Notes: generated by a model from the letters alone, not told the origin. Positions 50,392 to 61,645 are shown, numbered from the stretch's first letter. The stretch: 64,000 nt of DNA from Sweltsa coloradensis (GCA_024449915.1 JAMZAV010000098.1:248001-312000); one strand, 5' to 3'. Numbers and translations are program-made.

Positions 50392-50551
50392 CTTTCAACA
50401 GACGGTCTACATGTTGATTTAAATCATTTCTCTTCTGCCGGGACAATATTTTTGGCTTGACTGTGGCTGCAGCACCAAGATTTTCTCTCGACTTATCTTC
50501 GGTGGACGGTTTTCCCTTTCCACTAGACTTTCCATGACTTTTCTTACCCAT
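50392..50551 (-). CDS. SETD3: SETD3 exon 1 (start codon)
   Basis: The minus-strand reading starts at ATG 50,551-50,549 and begins MGKKSHGKSSGKGK, as vertebrate SETD3 begins MGKKS. It encodes 53 residues plus one base, ending AAAG before GTAGG. The basic Lys/Ser-rich N-terminus is followed by a short helical segment, ahead of the SET domain in the next exons. Phase 1 at the donor fits the exon at 50,184. The start is chosen because of the family match and because it is the first ATG. Confidence 0.85.
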
Positions 50552-51135
50552 TCTTCCTGCAGCTATTGCCGATAATTAATTATGCACATACACAGGCATT
50601 AAAGTTTTAACAACACTGTAATAAATGTAAATATTATTTTGGGATCAAATCACAAATGACCATAAACAACCTCACCGCCTGCTTGTAAATCAACAAGTGT
50701 GGAAGTGTGGAATCAACAGCTGTAGAAAGAGTTTAGATGGCTGTGGATTACAATTCAAGGCGCTCATTTTAAACACGTGGATCAGGAATAATAACAAAGT
50801 TTTAAATTATTAAAATTAGCCCAGACCATGCCCAGACGTATCACTTGAAATATAATTATCTCCCCTTACAAATTATATTATTTTAAAAAACTCTTCCCTA
50901 CACAGCAGGCTCCGATATTTTCAAAACCGAGAAATCTACGTAGTAGGTACTCCCAAAAATTTCAACACACCAAAATATCAGCCCAGTTTCCACAGAATTG
51001 AAAGTCAAAGGAGTTATCAAATGAAGCCACCAAAACTTTTGATTGGCTGTAATTTATCATTGGCTTTCATAGCAAAGAAAATACTTCTATGATCAAACAG
51101 AACAGTCACAAGGATTATCACATTAGCAGAACTAA

Positions 51136-51909
51136 AGGTTTGTTTATTTGTCCGTCCGGAACTGTTTGGAACTGTATGATCATGAAAATGGTCGTTCAGC
51201 TGTAAAAATAGTGTTAAGAGTGATTTTCATCTCTCTCCAGACACCTGTTCTTGAACAGACCGAACATGTTCGAACCGTTCTGACGGGAAAGGAGGAGTGG
51301 ATAAAACAGAGTGGAATGTATGGCAGAAATTATATATTATATTTCCAGCATCAGCCATTGTATGCCGAGATTCCCGACACTCCAGCACAGGTAGGGAGAA
51401 AGCCTGTACTCTGAGTGGGATGTCATAGGGTACCCGAATCCAGATATTACCCGAGTCCATTTTTAAGATTAAAATCTCTTTGTGGTAATGGCTTGTTTGA
51501 TAAAATGACCATGACAATACTGTCATCCTTATCCTCTATTCAGATGTAATGAATGGACAATGAAGATATTTTATGAAGTGATTACTGCAGGCAAATTATT
51601 TGCCCCTGTACCACGGATGAAAGTATGGTTACAGGGAAAGTTTGTTGGTTGAAATGTGTACTGAAGATTGACTCAACTGTTATTTTGGTAGCCATAAATT
51701 TTACACAAAATACGCTTTTTATGTTAAACATAGTTTTCAAATTTAAAATAGGTGACCTCAAACCGTCCATTTTGCAGATGGTGTTCATCTCTGAAGGTAA
51801 GAACACATGTTTTTATCCGTTCTAAATCCCGAACTTCCTGTACGAGGCCTCGTTTCCACTGTTTCGAACTGTTCATAACCAATCTCAGACAGAACAAATA
51901 AACAAACCT
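51136..51909. mobile_element. PIF/Harbinger-like MITE, 774 bp
   Basis: The inverted ends begin AGGTTTGTTTATTTGT and are flanked by the 3-bp duplication TAA, the usual PIF/Harbinger target-site length and sequence. Copies of GAACTGTTTCGAAC-type and GAACAG/CTGTTC motifs lie near both ends. There is no transposase ORF. It sits about 590 bp upstream of the SETD3 start codon. Confidence 0.75.
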
Positions 51910-52208
51910 TAAATTACAACATTAATTTTACTTGAGTTGAAAACAAACAAGTGAAAATAGTACCTAGTACCTACCTCTAACAGAAACAAGAGAGTAGACA
52001 TTATCAAGCTTTTTCTAAAACCTGCCCATCTCCGTAACTGGTAACTAGGAATCTGAAATAGGGTGTGAATGTCTAGGTGTTATCTTATAATAGTACTCAT
52101 CACCTCAATCCCAGCATGGAATTTTGTCAGGGAAACCTTTACAAATCTCTGGTAAATAGGTTTGTTTGGTTTACTACACGAACCTACACTTAACACTAGT
52201 GTAGGCTC

Positions 52209-52381
52209 ACTAATGGCGTTTTCCATTGGCATGCACTCGGCGAGTGCAGAGATGTCATTGTTGTCAACTTCCACTTGAATAACATTGCAAAACCGAACAA
52301 ATGAAAAGACAAGTGGCAATCCAGTGCGCACTAGGGCGCACTAGTGCGACCTGAGTGCGGCCAATGGAAAACGCCATTAGT
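52209..52381. mobile_element. Short inverted-repeat element (MITE), 173 bp
   Basis: Both ends carry ACTAATGGCGTTTTCCATTG in inverted orientation (22 bp of perfect identity in all), enclosing smaller inverted motifs GCACTCGG/GAGTGC and GCGCACTAG. No target-site duplication is clear, so the superfamily is open. Confidence 0.7.
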
Positions 52382-52550
52382 CTAAAAAGTGTTTTCGTAT
52401 TAAATGCGACGTGTAAAGTTTAGCCGTTTGGTTCGAGTTTGTTTAGTGTAAAGTGTAGCATTTCTACACGAGCTCTAGGAGGTCGTGTAGTGTAGGTGTA
52501 GAAATTTAGGTGCAAAATTTGAAGAGAAACAGATGGTGTGGCTCGTTGGT

Positions 52551-52985
52551 TTTGTGTGGCTCGTTGGTCTTGTGGTTAGCGTATCTGCTTCCAATGCAGA
52601 AGGTCCGGGGTTCGATTCCCGCTTAAGTCAGAAGTTTTTTAACTTCTGATTTGGACTTAAGTCCATCAGTTCTTGTCTTAGGAGTTTGTAAACGGTGACT
52701 TTGGAGCCGTCCTAGCAACGAAGCACATAATAAATTTCAGAGTTGTTCTGAATCGGCCTTGTTGATTCTGGCGTTGATTCGCGGGTGTTCGCACTGTCCA
52801 TACCACTGATTGCTATGTTTCCTATTAAAAATATCGATCTTTGGTTGGTTATCGCTCACTCGTCGATTGCGTCGGGGCCTGCAGGGTTGGCTTAGTCGCT
52901 TTGATTTAAAGTCCCCCACTGAAAATCAGTTATATAACTGAGTGGGTAGACTCTAAATAAAATTTTTTTTTTTTTATTTTATTTT
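52551..52985 (+). mobile_element. tRNA-derived SINE, family 1, copy with A/T tail
   Basis: The head resembles a tRNA: an A-box-like TGTGGTTAGCG, the anticodon arm TCTGC-TTCCAAT-GCAGA, and a perfect B box GGTTCGATTCC. The acceptor ends do not pair, so it is not a tRNA gene. A body with GTAAACGGTGACTTTGGAGC and CCTAGCAACGAA follows, then AACTGAGTGGGTA and a poly(T)/A-rich tail at about 52,962-52,990. The first 20 bases of the head are duplicated in tandem. Confidence 0.75.
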
Positions 52986-52989
52986 ATTA

Positions 52990-54005
52990 AAACATGTTGA
53001 ATGACACATTCTTACAATGGCAATCAATATTAACTCCTAAAATCAATTAATAGACTATAAATAACGCATTAGAAACCGATAGGGCAATGCCAAGCTGGTT
53101 CGCCTCGATTCTCCGCCAGCATCGCATGATCGGGGAGTGACCACATGACTCTTTGCATTTTGGTTCCAGTGGAACTTACATACAGCAGTGACCAAATGTC
53201 GATCGTCCTGCACTCTGGTGGGAAATCTGTCACCCACCACAACAATAATGCACTGCCGCCAAATTGTTTAAAAATTCCTATTTTATCAACGTAAAGACAA
53301 CTGTGGTCACTCCCCGATCGTTCTGCGCTCTGGTGGGAGATGAGTTTGACCATTGCCCAATTCAGAGTATTTTATATAAGTGGGACTATATTTTGTGATA
53401 AGAGTAAATGCATAGGTCATCAAAGTCCAACTCGCAACCTTCTCGTGGTTTGGCCCGTGAGTAGGGGAGTTTCACTCCCTGAAACTAATGGTGAGCTCTG
53501 GGTCGTCGTCGGGGAACTTTCCCCTTCCCTTTGACTACCTCCCCGACGGCGACGACAATGACAACACAGACGGTCGATGACACAGACCAAGACGACCAAG
53601 ACGTGGGGGAACCCCTGCCCTCCCCATACGCTTGTGGCTGGTTCTGACCAGCACAGGCCCGTCCACCCCAAGTCTCTCCTTACGTTCCTCCCCTCGGAAA
53701 GAAATATTCATGGTGGTAACTCACACTTTTAAAGCGCCCTAAAACTACTAATACTAATACTGATGGTACTCTAAACCTCAACAAGGAAGGATAAGTACCA
53801 ATGAAGTTTATGTTCCAAACAATTTCTCATTATCTTGATATAGTCCCGATAGTAAACCTATACTATAAATTTAACTCATTTAGTGCCTTCAACAGTACTC
53901 TTTGTTGTTTTATTATGTTTTAGTAGTTTGACAGTTCGATGTGGGCAAATCTAGTGTAGATGTAGCTTAAAAAATGTTTGGTTATCCCGGGTAAAGTGTA
54001 AATTG
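52990..54005. other. Repeat-like region without a gene
   Basis: GATCGGGGAGTGACCAC at 53,128 recurs inverted at 53,291, and CGATCGTYCTGCRCTCTGGT occurs twice in direct order (about 53,200 and 53,318). This looks like a rearranged element. A GC-rich patch lies at 53,460-53,690. Confidence 0.4.
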
Positions 54006-54049
54006 ATTTGAAGGCCTACACCTACACTACACTAGGTAAACCAAACAAA

Positions 54050-54130
54050 CCTATTGTTACAGGTGGCACTGGCAGGTGTCGAACCAGTGACCTCCCGAAA
54101 CAGTGTCGCATGTGGCAGCTGTACTACATC
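54050..54130 (-). mobile_element. SINE-like repeat, family 2, minus-strand fragment
   Basis: The minus strand reads TTCGGGAGGTCACTGGTTCG, then ACACCTGCCAGTGCC, nearly the head of the 5.9 kb copy. It directly follows the LINE C-terminus at 54,130-54,295. Confidence 0.5.
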
Positions 54131-54295
54131 TTCCAGGTTCTTTGCTCTAACCCAAGTCTCTTGCAATCTCTTTGTTGGCCTCCTACATCTTCCTTCAATC
54201 CTTCTTTCATGCATTCTCTTGGAAACCCTCTCATCCGTCATTTGTTTCACAAGTCCAAACCATCATCTCGTCACCCAGGAGTCGAAACACTAGCC
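54130..54295 (-). mobile_element. 3' end of a LINE reverse-transcriptase ORF
   Basis: The minus strand reads WFGLVKQMTDERVSKRMHER, then RIEGRCRRPTKRLQETW. This is the WFGHV..M...R..KR......G.R.RGRP..RW signature at the C-terminus of many non-LTR retrotransposon polymerases. It is a 5'-truncated relic of about 165 bp. Sequence like SINE family 2 follows directly at the 3' side of the LINE. Confidence 0.7.
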
Positions 54296-55590
54296 CTTCG
54301 GGCTAATGGCAACAATAGTCCTCTGCCCAAGAGTATTGTTACTAGCCCGCAATCAAACAGGTTATATTGATGGAAAACGATCATACGTGAATGTTTTAAG
54401 TCACAATATTCGTCGGGTTTGACGTGTCGGTGTTGGAGACTAGTGAGTGACCGAAAACGAATTTTCACCATAAATTAATAATTTTAGCCTAAATTAAGCA
54501 ATTTTTATTTTGTTTACATATTTAGAACGAATTGTCATACTAGGTAGTGAACTACTATTGGAAACTCGTAAGGTTATCGTTGCGAAATATTAAGATTTTT
54601 TGAACAGCAAATTGGAACACTGGAAAAAGTACTCTCCTGTGGGGCTAGCAAAATAAGATTTTTACTAGCCCTAGAAAAGTTTCACTAGCCTCGGGCGAGC
54701 GTTAATTTCGACCCTTGTCGTCACCTAACATTTCCAAGTCCATGTTTCCGATTCTGTTCCTTCTAGGCCTAGTCTTGCCCACTGTGCTCCTCAGGAATCT
54801 AATTTCCGACGCCTGTATCCGGCTTTCTCTCAATCTCCCATAGTCCAGGTTTCAATGCCAGGTATAAAATGTCAACATATTTATCTAGCATCTATTGTAT
54901 TCAGTTATAAAATACAGATATATGAAATATAAAAATTAAAAAGCAATAGAGAAATGAATAAAATTTTAATTACAAAAATAAAAAATATTAATTTTTATGT
55001 GTTCATTTAACATACTCTACTGTACATACTGTAGTATAATATAAATACGTATTATGATCATTTAGCAGACAATGGGGGAAGGAGTGATGTGTTTGTGATG
55101 GGTTGGTGGTAGGGAAATGTAATTTTACTGAATGAATAACCAAAACATAGTTAAGAGACTACTTACTGTATTTAATATTTACCTTAATACACAGAATCAG
55201 AGAGTAGGCCCTACACATTTGTTTCAGGAAATTGAAGCCGTGTCTGTACTAGTCTGGTAAAATAAGTGTGTAACAGGTTGGCCGTTTCAAGAAGGTAAAT
55301 CAAAAGTAAGGTCAAAAAGTTTATTTATACTACATTTAATACTACGAAAAAAATCATAAAAAATCCGAACTACAGTATGTTGACAGCGATTTGTATAGAT
55401 AGTACTATCAAAGCAAATTTCATAAAATCCAAAATAGATTCTATACTAGTATGAAACATCCAACAAATTAAATTGCTCCTTTTCACGTACCGTACAAGAC
55501 ATTTGGTGCAAGAATACCAGTATTTGTTTCTACTATGCGCACCGTACTACATCTAAAATCATCGAAGCACAAATGATGATTAATGATCAG

Positions 55591-56781
55591 TAGAGCCCCG
55601 TGAAAGTGGTTTTATTTTTTTCCAAAATTCGTTTTAAAAATACTAGATTTCGGTGTTAAAGCGGTGTTATTATTTTCAGCTGTATACGATACACTGTCAA
55701 TTATAATTATAATAAAAAAAAAGCTTGTTAACCAAGTCATTCAGTTTGGAGTGCAGCAAATGTGCAGTTATTATTCTGTAATGAATAGACATAAATACAA
55801 TTTTTTTTAAAAAAAGTTATAAAAAATCTTTAATTTAAATATAAAAGCTCAAAATAAAGGCTCCATTTCGTCATAAAAATTCAATTATTTCAAACTATTT
55901 TTTCAAATTTTGCGTATTTTCAAATTTCCCGCCGTTAAGTTTCAATTGTTGGTACTTCGTAGATCAAGAAGCAAAATTTCTAGTTTGTGTTTGTTATGTT
56001 GCCGACCCTGCACGACGAGTGTGAATTGTGACGATCGAGCCAATCACAGATGCGCACCGCCTTCTAACAGATAGCTTCGTCGTGACGTCATGGCGTGACA
56101 AAACGAGAACTTTTCAAGGCGCTGGAGCTTGGAAAATCAGCTGTTAGAAATATCCAGTATGGCGATCGCTGTTTTGTTGTTTTATTACGCGTACGATGTA
56201 TAAAATCAGTTTTTGGCATGTTTTTGGCGTAATTTTAAGACGAAGTTCGTTCAAAGTTCGAAGATTTGATAAAAACCGAACTCGAGCCTAAAAAGTCGAG
56301 CCAGAGCCGAGCCGAACTTAAAAAATAGCTCGGCTCGGGCTCCAGTTTTCGAACGTTCGCCCACCCCTAGCCTAAGCCTAGGCTACGTGCGCTCGCATGC
56401 GCGTAAAACATGTTAGCTAAATAAATTTACTTGGCTCCGTTTTATGGAAATTATAAAATTGACAAAAATTAATTTGATTTTTAAAAAATATATTAATTTT
56501 AATTTTAAAGTTTAAGCATAAATCCGACTTCAGAGTGGACTATTTTTTAAAAATTCTCATTTTTCGACGTGAAGACAACAATTTATCTAGAATTCGTGGT
56601 TATTTCGCGAAAAAACAAGGATTTCGCGATTTGCGGGGTTATAATGCCGATTTCGCGAATTTCGCGTTTTAATTTTTATGTTTTTAGACTCTTCTCGTAA
56701 TGAAACGTCGACATTTGATGAAAAAAGCATAGTTGGTAAAAATACATGTGATTTCGCGATCGCGAATTTTACGGGGCTCTA
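55591..56781. mobile_element. hAT-like non-autonomous transposon, 1,191 bp
   Basis: It has terminal inverted repeats starting TAGAGCCCCGTRAAA at both ends and a perfect 8-bp target-site duplication, ATGATCAG, at 55,583-55,590 and 56,782-56,789. An 8-bp duplication with TAG-type ends is the hAT hallmark. Near the right end are repeated TTTCGCGA motifs that may be subterminal transposase sites. There is no transposase ORF. One end of a second hAT-like element (ending GAACGTTCGCCCACCCCTAG at about 56,350-56,370) lies within it. Confidence 0.85.
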
Positions 56782-57124
56782 ATGATCAGTGATCAAAGTA
56801 CATAGTTGCATGGTAAAATAAATGGGCTAAATACCAAAGTAATTTAGAATGTCTAGTTGGAAAAATAAATAATCAGAGTAGTACATACCTACTATTGTAC
56901 TTTTAGAACCTGCATAGCTATTGTGTCTGTGGCACTGTTTAAACATTATTATGTAGAAGGTCTTACAATAGGTAATATTGTATGTAATCCAAAACATTAA
57001 TATTTAATAAGTATAACTATAAATTAGCCACAGACAAACGACCACACAACCACGACAATTAAAACAGATTTCACGACACACTGTAGTTACAGTTTGCCGT
57101 CATTAAAACATAATTTTAAAGTTA

Positions 57125-57130
57125 TTTATT
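57125..57130 (-). terminator. Candidate poly(A) signal of the unrecognised gene
   Basis: TTTATT on the plus strand (AATAAA on the minus strand) lies 436 bp after the minus-strand stop codon. Position is the only support. Confidence 0.25.
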
Positions 57131-57565
57131 GGACCGTGCTCTATTTTACATTAAAAAACTCTCAAATGTTCCTTGATTTTGTTCTCAATAATGTACATTA
57201 CAACACAAAGTCTTAAAAATGATTCTGAAAATATTTCATGTCCGGTGTTCATATTACAAACCTATTAGGCCTAGGTTAACTGAAACTAGAAAGAAAAAGT
57301 AGAAATTACCCATTGAATTGTCACTTGCACAAATCTAAAATGATCACTACTAAAGCTCAAGGATGATGTCTCTAGATGTAAGCCTCAGAGCTCAGATAAA
57401 AGAAAAGAAAACACCATACTACTACATATATATACATTCTTTAGTCGAGTCTATGGAAAACTCTTGGAGGTACTGGAAAACATTCATAGACGATACTTCC
57501 ACATCCCGGTTGTGCGGTCCTTTGACGTGGCTAGTTAAAACATAATATTAAAGTTTGCCTGTCAT

Positions 57566-57982
57566 TCAATGGTGAGGCGGCTCGTTAATGGTTTGTTTCC
57601 ACGTTGCCTGGAACGGTATCTTGACGATCTTGATCTTCGTGTTCGGCAACGCCGCAATCAGAACCTTCTGGAGTTTATACAACGTCTGGATCTCGACCTG
57701 ACCCGCCTGAGACTTCCCGTCCTTGAGTTCTTCCTTTGTGAGGTTCTCCAGGTTCTCCATTCGTTCCAGGCTCCCGTGTTTCAGGATGGGGATGCTATCC
57801 GAGAGCTTTGCGTCCTTCTTCGTCGCCGTCCGCACGGCAGACTTGGAGCCGGTCGAGTCGCACTGGTCGACAAACAACTCCGTAACGCGTAGCAGCTCTT
57901 GTGTCACGCCCCACACAAAGTGTGACAGTGTTCCCTTTAGCTTTGTCGCACCCTCAAGAATCAGGTAGTTGGTGGTCGCAGA
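57566..57982 (-). CDS. Last coding exon of an unrecognised minus-strand gene
   Basis: An open frame of 138 residues follows the acceptor GTTGTGTACAG and ends in TGA. It begins SATTNYLILEGATKLKGT, then a mainly helical, amphipathic segment and a Lys/Glu-rich stretch, and ends WKQTINEPPHH. G/C in third codon positions is much higher than in the flanking DNA, which supports real coding. I do not recognise the family. It starts in phase 0, in keeping with the candidate exon at 59,941-60,028. No signal peptide or membrane span is seen in this exon. Confidence 0.65.
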   Translation of the reverse strand, partial: SATTNYLILEGATKLKGTLSHFVWGVTQELLRVTELFVDQCDSTGSKSAVRTATKKDAKLSDSIPILKHGSLERMENLENLTKEELKDGKSQAGQVEIQTLYKLQKVLIAALPNTKIKIVKIPFQATWKQTINEPPHH

Positions 57983-58029
57983 CTGTACACAACAAACAGA
58001 CAAGTTAGTTAAGAGCTCAAGGTGGAGTA

Positions 58030-59900
58030 CTATACTATATTCTCATCTTCAAGATACAGTTTCTGATGTTTATGTACAAATAAATTGAAGTAGTAGGTTC
58101 ATAATAGTAAAGTTTAAAGATGAGCAGTACAAAGCATCAGAAACAACAGGTATCTGGTATATCGTGAAAATGAAAATTTAAACCAAAATAATCTAAAAAT
58201 ATTAATTAATTAAAATGTCATGAAATTAAATTAACAAAATGCTAAATACAAATTGGTTTTCAAAAACAAACAGTTTAAATGATTATTCTACGAATTGAAG
58301 ATGACCTGGAATCAAGTAAAATATGGATTTAATTTACTATTTTTCAATCAAACAAAGGAGTTAGTGGGAAATGCTTAATCTTGTTTAAATTGAATTAAGT
58401 ACAAGCTAAACAGCTAAAGCTACCTTTTAGCTTGCTAAAAATACAAATAAGATACAGTGTAGATAAGACACAATCCACCACCACAGTGTTAAAAAGTAAC
58501 AAATCAACAATTAATTAGCATTTAAAAAAATGTGGCATAAATGAACAAAATGACTATGATATTATTGTTGATATAAAAAGGAGCTGAATATTAGAATGTA
58601 GTACACAATCTCTATTCACTAATATAATATGCAATAAAGGCCTATGATGATAATATATCCCACTATATAAACTATGTTTCTATTTTAAGCAAACCACTAA
58701 TCAGTTTCCTTCAAGGTTATTGTAAGTGGGCTTGACTGTTGTCCACCTGATTAAGGTCGACCGGCCTAGATTAATGACCTGGCTACGACTGTTAAGTGTT
58801 AACCTGCGCAAGTAGCCAAATTGGGCTCAGTGAACCCTTATTCTGCCTACAGGATATTCTATGTTAATGGCAAGACCACTGCATGGAACACGCTGTAAAG
58901 CTTATACCATTGACAGAGTGGGCACGAGTTTCAGCCTGTACATTTAGCAAGAGCGTGCTTCTATGCACTTTATAATCTGCTGGAAGTTGGTCTACTTCAT
59001 AGCTAGATCAAGGTTAGTAAGGGGAAAATAGGAATTACAAACCATAATAATAATTAATAATAATAATAATAAATTGGATAAAATATAAATGCAAACAAAC
59101 AGAAAATAAAAATGATTAAAATTAAGCGTGATATAAGCACGCTTGTTTTACGTTTTGTTCTGGAGAGTGCGTTAGAAATGCACTCTAGATAAACACTGTT
59201 TTTAGATTCATTGTGAACTACTACTACCCACATTTACTCCGAATTAAACACATGTATGCATGATGAGACACTAATCTATGGGCAAGAATGAGATGGGAAT
59301 GTTCTTGGAAAGACCATTGGAAGTTGGAACCAGTTAAGAAGCGAGGAGTGTGACCTAGTCGAGTGAGAGGGGCGAGAAATATCATCGAGTGATTAATCGG
59401 TTTGATACATAAACAGAATGGATACAACAAGAAGGTCATGATAGACGTAGGATACGTCATGGAAAGAAGAGTATTGGGCCAACGGAAAAAGATACACAAC
59501 GGATTGATGATTAATGACGATTCAACATCACCAATCCTGGCAGACGTTCCTCATTTCCTTAACACTTTTATTAAAAGGGGCTAATTATTTTTTCCTGATG
59601 GGGATATATTTATGTACTTAAAATACAAAATGTGAAATGTTGGCTAAGGTCTAGAAACAAGTACGGATTTAAGTTATTCCAAACAATCATTGACGATTCT
59701 ACAACTAGTCAAGCTCACTTATAAAGAACTTGAACAAACATTTTCTATACCCATCAGAACACATAAAATAGTCCACTACGTATTACGTAATAAAGTACAC
59801 TCTGAATCGTTGTAAGTGCACTCTACTATATAGCTTGACCGTGCCGTCTTCTCGGAAGCTGAATTCATTCCGGTTTCACTATAGGCATAGATTTGTTCAC
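58030..59900 (-). other. Intron of the unrecognised minus-strand gene
   Basis: AT-rich, with hairpins GCGTG-ATATAAG-CACGC (59,128) and AGAGTGC-GTTAGAAAT-GCACTCT (59,165). No further exon recognised. Confidence 0.4.
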
Positions 59901-59940
59901 ATTTTAGAGATGGATGGTTGGATGGTCCACTGGAGTTTAC

Positions 59941-60028
59941 TCTCATCAGCTGTTTCATGAGATTACTTCGAGCAATGAATACAGATCCCTCGCGCATATT
60001 CTTTTGAGAAGTTAAACTCGTCAAAGTT
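59941..60028 (-). CDS. Candidate internal exon of the unrecognised gene
   Basis: The 88-bp segment lies between TTGCCCTTCTAG and AGAGTAAAC. It takes over from the two leftover bases of the exon at 60,374 and ends in phase 0, as the last exon needs. The 29 full codons include KNMREGSVFIARSNLMKQLM. The donor is weak and the open frame continues past it, so the exact end is uncertain. Confidence 0.4.
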
Positions 60029-60373
60029 CTAGAAGGGCAATGATGACTACCTGGTCAAGCTATAGCCAGCAGTCACAGTTACCATTATTGCTTCATGATG
60101 TGATGCTTCAATCTTTAAACAGGCCTTGTTCTCTAGACATGGATATACCCTACAATCATGAATCAGTTCTCGATAATTTCTGCGTCCATTGACGGTACAG
60201 CACCTAATTTTTCTATAATCCCGAAATACTACTGAATTTGTTTTGAAGCATCACAAAGAATGAAATACAGTACAGGAAGTACTATTAGTATCTTAATTTG
60301 ACATGACTGGTGCAGCACCTACTTCACTTATAAAATAAATGTAGGCCTACAATAGAAAGTTATTTAAACTTAC

Positions 60374-60525
60374 CCTAGAAAATTGACTCTCCATTTTAAA
60401 GCAATCTTATACATTTCAATGTACACCCGTGTCTCCGTTGGTCTTTGTGATGGTTCAGCACCATGCCATATAGAATCCACTTGCTGTCCCAGTGCAAAAC
60501 CAATTCCAAAACCAAGAGTTTGACA
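60374..60525 (-). CDS. Candidate exon of the unrecognised gene
   Basis: The 152-bp open segment has a good acceptor (GTATTTCAG) and a strong donor (GGGTAAGT). It encodes CQTLGFGIGFALGQQVDSIW, then a polar stretch with YIEMYKIALKW. The start is a short Gly-rich hydrophobic run that could be a membrane-contacting helix. It begins in phase 0 and ends with two extra bases. The family is unknown to me. Confidence 0.5.
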
Positions 60526-60638
60526 CTGAAATACTATTGCTTTAAAATCAAGATTTTTACAACCAAAACTAGGGTAGAGTTTACATAACCTTCATTGAAG
60601 CTATTACGCGTTTAACTTTACTAAAAACTGATACCTAC

Positions 60639-60713
60639 AGGGACTAATTGTCTAATTGTCCAATCCGGGGAAACTGGTTCACTCTGTTCTTCGACCAAGT
60701 CACCGGGAAGGTA
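60639..60713 (-). CDS. Candidate upstream exon of the unrecognised gene
   Basis: This 75-bp segment (25 codons) follows TCCTCTTTCCAG and, with donor GTAGGT, ends in phase 0 to join the exon at 60,525. It encodes YLPGDLVEEQ and then an acidic/Pro stretch ending IRQLVP. A second donor four bases further on would break the frame. No start codon is present, so more upstream exons should lie beyond 60,713, possibly outside the window. Confidence 0.4.
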
Positions 60714-61645
60714 CTGGAAAGAGGAACATGTAACATGGATAACATTGATACAGTGGAACCTCCTTGACTTTAAAGTTTTGTTTTACTAGCCTTAACATTT
60801 GCCGTCAAGCATTTCATTACACTTTACAGCATCTCGTAGGTTGAATTTCATTTTTCTAGCAGGGCTCTACAGAAATACATAGTATATAATATACAATGTA
60901 CAGTGAGTAGGCCCTACTTTAATTAATTTACAGAGAAGTGAAATATCTCTACAAGTACAACGCTACATTGCTATGACAACGGTGCTGGTAGATAAATAAT
61001 ACCTGGACTCGCATAAAAAAATTATGGAAGGAAGATTGTAAGGAGCAGAAGCTAATTTTGGTTAATAAAGATCACATGCTTAGAGATAGTACATTTTAAA
61101 ATGTTTTCAACAAATCTGCTACCAAAATAACAAAGTGTTTGGGGAAATCTGTACCATGCATCAAAATTGCACAAAATGGGTATTTGACTAATTGTCTCCT
61201 CAAAGAAAAAATATTTAGAAAATTTGACAGAAGACCATGTTTCATTTATGCTTCTAGGCTATCACAACCCAGGGATTTGCCAACAATGTAAACTGTAAAG
61301 ATTTTAAGAATGTAAGTTTAAATATTATCTATGGAGAAACTAGTCCCTAGCTTGTAGACGTAATTAATTATTGATACTGCAACTGCTTTAAAAGAGGGGT
61401 TTTTTTGGGTAGGGAACCCAACAGCTTACCTACTTGGCGACTGCGGGGATCTTGTAGATCATGCTATTTTAATATTAACAATGATGTTGGTGGATGAGCA
61501 TGCAGTCGCTAATTGTGAGTAGAGCTTGTGCACGACCGGTAATCACAACTAGGGATGGGAAGGTTAAATGCTTAGTGGTCGGGGAGAGGCTATTAAATTC
61601 GTCTTAAGGATTAGTAAAAAATATATATATATAAATTTCATTTAA

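Noticed and set aside
52556..52627. A functional tRNA gene
   Set aside because: Anticodon arm and B box are good, but the acceptor stem does not pair and a SINE body follows.
59776..60024. Whole 83-codon frame as the exon of the unrecognised gene
   Set aside because: The frame reaches a stop without a donor that fits; the shorter version ending at GTAAAC is in phase with the last exon.
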